A stretch of DNA of 64,000 bases, taken from the NCBI RefSeq assembly GCF_001638985.1, contig NW_017265147.1:837545-901544 (forward strand). The letters run 5' to 3'. The stretch comes from Phycomyces blakesleeanus NRRL 1555(-) (taxonomy: Eukaryota > Mucoromycota > Mucoromycetes > Mucorales > Phycomycetaceae). Position 1 is the first letter of the stretch. Each line of letters begins with the position of its first letter. A program made the translations under genes and the position numbers. Shown piece after piece: positions 60,501-64,000 of this stretch. Below the pieces are notes generated by a model. The model was given only the letters and a program-made list of their open reading frames with translations, had not been told where the DNA came from and ran no database searches.

Positions 60501-61378
60501 AATGTGTGAAACGAGCCACTTCGACTTTGATCAGATCCCACTGTGATTGGGGGGAAATTGAAGGCAAGAGTAGTGGTATGAAGGATGAAAGACAGTCAGA
60601 CAGGGAGGAGTGGAAGGAAGGGATGTTCGCCAAACAAGGGTTCGCATGCCACAAACCTCGACCAATGTGAGACAGCATAGGAAAACTAAGACAGGTATGT
60701 ACAAGGCAATGATCGGTTCACAGGGGCTGAACAAATGTGACGGTGGACGAAGAGTGACAAGACACTATATCCTTGGAGGCATATATGTAGTCGATAGTCG
60801 AAGAGGAAAGGTTGCGATGAAAGGTAGGCATAGGTTGAGCGTCAGACAAAGTGACACAGTCTACAAAGTGGTTAGCTACAAAAATGCAGTCATAGACGTG
60901 GCGCGAGGCCAGCATGAGAGGCATTTGCATATGAGGAATAATTAAAATCTCCTAGCATAAGAAAGCGAGAAGGAAGGGAAGGGAGAAGATGTGGGGAGGA
61001 TAGGAGAGAGGTGAGAAAATCATATCGAGGATGATATGAAGCAGGGACATATAAAACGCAAATACGAAATGGGGCAAACAAATTGGAAGAGTGAACAACA
61101 GTGGCAGTAATGCAATGACCACAGAGAGGAAAAAGAGGATCAGTAAAAGAAATGAGGGGAGAGAGGGAAACCAAACCACAGTGAGGAGACCATAGTGAGT
61201 CAGATGCTTGAAATTGAAGATGAAACGTCTGTTGAAGAGCGTCTGTGTTGGCATGAGTTTCTTGAAGGGCAAGTATGTCTAGAGAGAGGGAGCGAAGATA
61301 TCTAATAAAGAGAGAGCAATTATTGGTGTTTCCGGACTTGACAAGTCCGCGGCAGTTCATGGAGGCTATATTAATCAT
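57590..61378 (-). pseudogene. LINE-B ORF2 (endonuclease-reverse transcriptase), decayed
   Basis: Matches LINE-A ORF2 from MINIASMNCRG to the terminal ALDFPPL, but in several pieces: about 61378-60890, 60678-59668, 59935-58751 and 58729-57590, separated by frameshifts and stops. YADD is still present (about 59286-59275) and the zinc-binding CALCSHPLDNVTHFLFQC is intact. In the fingers region DQEKAYDRV has become DQEKTYNRV, losing a conserved Asp. Confidence 0.9.
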
Positions 61379-61382
61379 AAAT

Positions 61383-63066
61383 TTAAGAATGATCGCCGTC
61401 TGCCATCTCGTCATCAGTTAGGATATTCTGGGAGTCTTGGTCGTCGTTGCTGTCAAAAGCGCTGGGGTGAATTTCTTCTTCGTCTTTAGTGGAGCCGGAA
61501 GTGTAGTTGGAGAGAAGAAAAGCGTTGTGGAGGGGGTGAAAGACGGGATCATACTGGGTGTTGTGTGTCTGAGGAAGAGGCAGAGTGGGGTCGAAGAGTG
61601 CGCCTGTGTGGCTGTTGTCAGTTAGTCCATCAAGTGCAGCAAACCTGTTGGCAGACTGGCAGGGGGAAGTAGGAACAGCGGGGACAGAGGGTCGTCGTGG
61701 TGTTGAGGAATTCGTGTGGGAGGTGGTGGTAGTAGCCTGTGATCCCTCAGCCATCGTAGGTGTACCGCAAGGGGGGATCGATTTCTTGGCCAGAGGTCTG
61801 TGAGACGCACCGGGAGTAGTCTTGCATGAGTGATCAGGGGATTCAGGTGTTGTGGGAACCTTTCGGGGTCTCTTGGAAGAGCTGGCGTCCGTGGGGGGTG
61901 CTCTGGGGCAGGCATGTTGCAAGTGACCAGTCTGGTCACGAGTGAAGCAGCATCGGGAATCTTTGGGGCGGTCTGGACAGTTTTCAATAGCATGGCCCAT
62001 AACTTTACAATAATTACAGTGAATACCCATCTGTTTCCAGGTACCTAAGAAGTACAAGTCGCCATCATACGGGATCTTGTATGAGAGTTTGGCAAGGGTG
62101 GCATCGGGGTTGGGTGGTCGTTCAAGGTAAGCAAAACCAGTGACATCAAAAAAATTGACACGAAAATGCAAACCGACTTCTCGGATGGTGCCATATGCGG
62201 CCAAGGCTGTTTTGATAGCCTTTTCAAGCAGAGGGGAAGTGTTGTATCCAACATAATCGTAGATTCAAATAGAGCGCACAGAAAATAAGACAAAGACATA
62301 TTGAATAAGCGACCAGTATCAATTATACATTATTTCTCACACTATCATTAAATAAAGAATATACCGATAACAAGGTCACACACCTTAGTCAACATCACTA
62401 ATCACTCAAACAAGAGCGTGGGTAATAACTTAACAATATATTATCTATGATATAAGAAAACAGACATCACATGATATACTCATATCATTATCCTAAATAC
62501 ACACGCAATATCTATATAAACTCACATAGCAAATAGCAATAGAAGATCATCTCTCTTTTTATCAATAAACAAAGTCTCACCATACTTCTCGTCTGCACTT
62601 TGTTTTTCTTTCTTTTCTAAAAATATAACAGGAAGTACGTTTGGCCTCCAACCAGGAAGCCTTTGGAACAGAGTTCGGTGCAGATGGTAGAATTGGTCAG
62701 GTGCAATTCGTGGATGAGCAGTTGACGATGAGCGAATGATATTCCCAAGGTGCATGCCGTAGGAACGCTTGCTCTGAGAGCAGTCCAGAATTCAGAGGTA
62801 AGGGTGGAATCAGTTGGTGGGGTGAAGAATACCGAATGACGAGATGTATTTTTGTGCCAGACGCGATCCGTAGATGTCGGCAAGTTAGAGAAAAGAACGA
62901 CTGGTACTTGACTGGGGGCGGGAGTGGCTGTGGCAACATCGAGATATGACCTAGTGCTGGTTGTGGTAGAGGTAGTAGTAGAGGGTTGTGGAGTGGTTAT
63001 ATTGGCTTGACCTAGTGTTGTGGTGGACCCAATAGGTGGGTCCGGTACTTTAGCAGGAAGAGCCAT
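61383..63066 (-). pseudogene. LINE-B ORF1 (zinc-knuckle protein), interrupted by LTR and deletion
   Basis: Same protein as LINE-A ORF1. The first zinc knuckle (HCNYCKVMGHAIENC) is kept; the second has CFTRDQTGH instead of CFTCDQTGH and so has lost a ligand. A 71-bp segment present in LINE-A (between the two CTTCCCCTCT repeats at 14166 and 14237) is missing, and the LTR lies at the junction. Confidence 0.9.
62240..62630 (+). mobile_element. Solo LTR in LINE-B ORF1
   Basis: 391 bp, starting TGTTGTATCC and ending AATATAACA, with TSD GGAAG at 62235-62239 and 62631-62635. A TATATAAAC box near 62512 and AATAAA near 62564 fit an LTR promoter and polyadenylation signal on the plus strand. Same family as 44810-45212. 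Confidence 0.9.
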
Positions 63067-63067
63067 G

Positions 63068-63081
63068 TTACTATGGTGTAC
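63068..63081 (+). repeat. Target-site duplication of LINE-B (5' side)
   Basis: TTACTATGGTGTAC, partner of 57417-57429, one base from the ORF1 ATG. Confidence 0.8.
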
Positions 63082-63419
63082 AGTAAAACACACTATACAA
63101 GGCGCATAAATGAGTTAGATGATGTTATTTTTTTGGACGAATTACAATAGTAGTTTAAAAGGTTTGTTTGCCTATTTTAGGTAAAATAAAAATAAAAATG
63201 GAAATCAAAAAAATGGAATGGATATATTAAATAATTGCTAAATTTACCTGTAAGGGTGTATTAAAGAGTTATATCAATAACGCACAGCGATTATAATTGT
63301 TTTGATAATGGAGGGCGCTGGAACGGAGAGAGGTGAACGTCATTGTTTTTTGCGGCGTATGGTGTATTTTTCTTATACACAGAAAAACACACAATATATG
63401 AACATTTACTGCGAGGGGA
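63082..63419. other. Short AT-rich stretch right of LINE-B
   Basis: The first bases (CACTATACAAGG, ATAAATGAG) may be a last degenerate unit of the tandem array. After that no repeat is seen. The final part (about 63340-63415) could hold upstream residues of the pseudogene that follows, in another frame. Confidence 0.35.
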
Positions 63420-63960
63420 TTGTTTGCAAAACGGACCGCAATTGATCCTTTCGATTCTGTCGAGCTCACTACAAGTGACTTTAATATCCAGGAAATTACG
63501 GAGAATTTCCGAGTGTTTACGGTGGATCCTGGAAGAAGAGATGCCTTCAACTCATATCATGGTAATGATGATATAAGACGCTTAACAACCAATGAATACT
63601 ACAATGCATCTAGTATCGTTAAGTGAATGAGAAATGAGAAATGAAGATGTAAGGAAAGTGGCCCAAGGAATCAAGGAAGTTGAACCACATACCCTCACAG
63701 TAAAAACAACATGAGGAGAGTAATTTCTACAGAATACCCGATATACTATAGCCAATATGCCTACTCAATACAATATTTATAACTTCAAAGTACCTGAAAT
63801 ATATTTGAAAAAAAATCAGAGGTCGACAGAAAGCCTTAGACAATTACCCCAACATCCTTAACCATGGGTTTACAAAGTATAACAAAGAAAGAAGAAGAGA
63901 CGTTGTATAGCAAACAGGCAGAATCCTGAAAGTACACACCAACCTGTCCAACCAAGGTAA
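63420..63960 (+). pseudogene. Fanzor/TnpB-like protein remnant (RuvC-I-like DPGRRD motif)
   Basis: An open stretch at 63420-63626 reads FRVFTVDPGRRDAFNSYHGN, then DDIRRLTTNEYYNAS, and stops. Shifted frames continue: MRNEDVRKVAQGIKEVEPHT (63634 onward), YNIYNFKVPEIYLKKNQRST (63776 onward) and NILNHGFTKYNKERRR (about 63852 onward). The order resembles a protein family common in Mucoromycota that I associate with Fanzor (eukaryotic TnpB-like, RNA-guided) nucleases, where DPG marks the first RuvC Asp. Several frameshifts and stops make it dead, and the window ends before the later RuvC and zinc-finger motifs. Family assignment is from memory of motif style and moderate at best. Confidence 0.45.
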
Positions 63961-64000
63961 TAAGTCAATTACTTATTGTTTGTATTCCATTTCACTTATA

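Larger units (their letters stand above)
57430..63067 (-). mobile_element. LINE-B: decayed full-length sister of LINE-A with a solo LTR
   Basis: Minus-strand LINE closely related to LINE-A, flanked by a 13/14-bp TSD. Correcting for the LTR (391 bp plus 5-bp TSD) and a 71-bp deletion gives 5313 bp, the same as LINE-A. Many differences are Arg to Cys/His/Gln changes, i.e. CpG to TpG or CpA. It abuts the right end of the tandem array. Confidence 0.92.

Noticed and set aside
57430..63067. Classical RIP as cause of LINE-B decay
   Set aside because: Visible changes are mostly at CpG, and RIP with CpA bias is an ascomycete process; LINE-A in the same window is untouched.

Overview
The window looks like nuclear DNA of an early-diverging filamentous fungus, most likely Mucoromycotina (Mucorales). 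Non-coding DNA is very AT-rich. Host genes are cut by many short GT-AG introns. The mobile elements (L1-like LINEs, CACTA/TNP2 DNA transposons, solo LTRs) and a decayed Fanzor/TnpB-like gene fit that group. The species is not determined; a Phycomyces-like genome is a guess.

Only the left 11 kb holds host genes. A polyglutamine-rich bHLH-leucine-zipper regulator (3 exons, 752 aa) is followed by a 23-exon gene for a DUG2-type WD40 plus M20 peptidase protein (895 aa), a subunit of the glutathione-degrading Dug2-Dug3 complex.

From 11.6 kb the window is a stack of nested elements whose insertion order can be read from target-site duplications (TSDs). (1) CACTA-1 (11637-24537) carries a broken TNP2 transposase and a broken accessory gene; a 0.8-kb inverted-repeat element sits inside it, and an intact 5.3-kb LINE (LINE-A) sits inside that. 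(2) LINE-C (33514-45934) is a diverged full-length LINE, interrupted by CACTA-2 (33981-40675) and by a solo LTR (44810-45212). Removing CACTA-2 and one 3-bp TSD restores the LINE reading frame exactly. (3) LINE-B (57430-63067) is a decayed sister of LINE-A, interrupted by a solo LTR of the same family. All three LINEs have 13-14 bp TSDs, are about 5313-5315 bp after subtraction, and start within 0-4 nt of the ORF1 ATG.

Between elements lie a 1705-bp near-identical direct duplication (26893-28597 and 31061-32765), AT-rich DNA without convincing genes, and at 51.54-57.42 kb a degenerate tandem array of about 55 units of about 105 bp. Its units keep an intron-like order (CAG|GTATAC ... CTAG/ACAG).

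The two most unusual items are this splice-signal-like satellite and the conserved tail-to-tail partner gene of the two CACTA transposases (intact in CACTA-2, 323 aa, no recognised domain).
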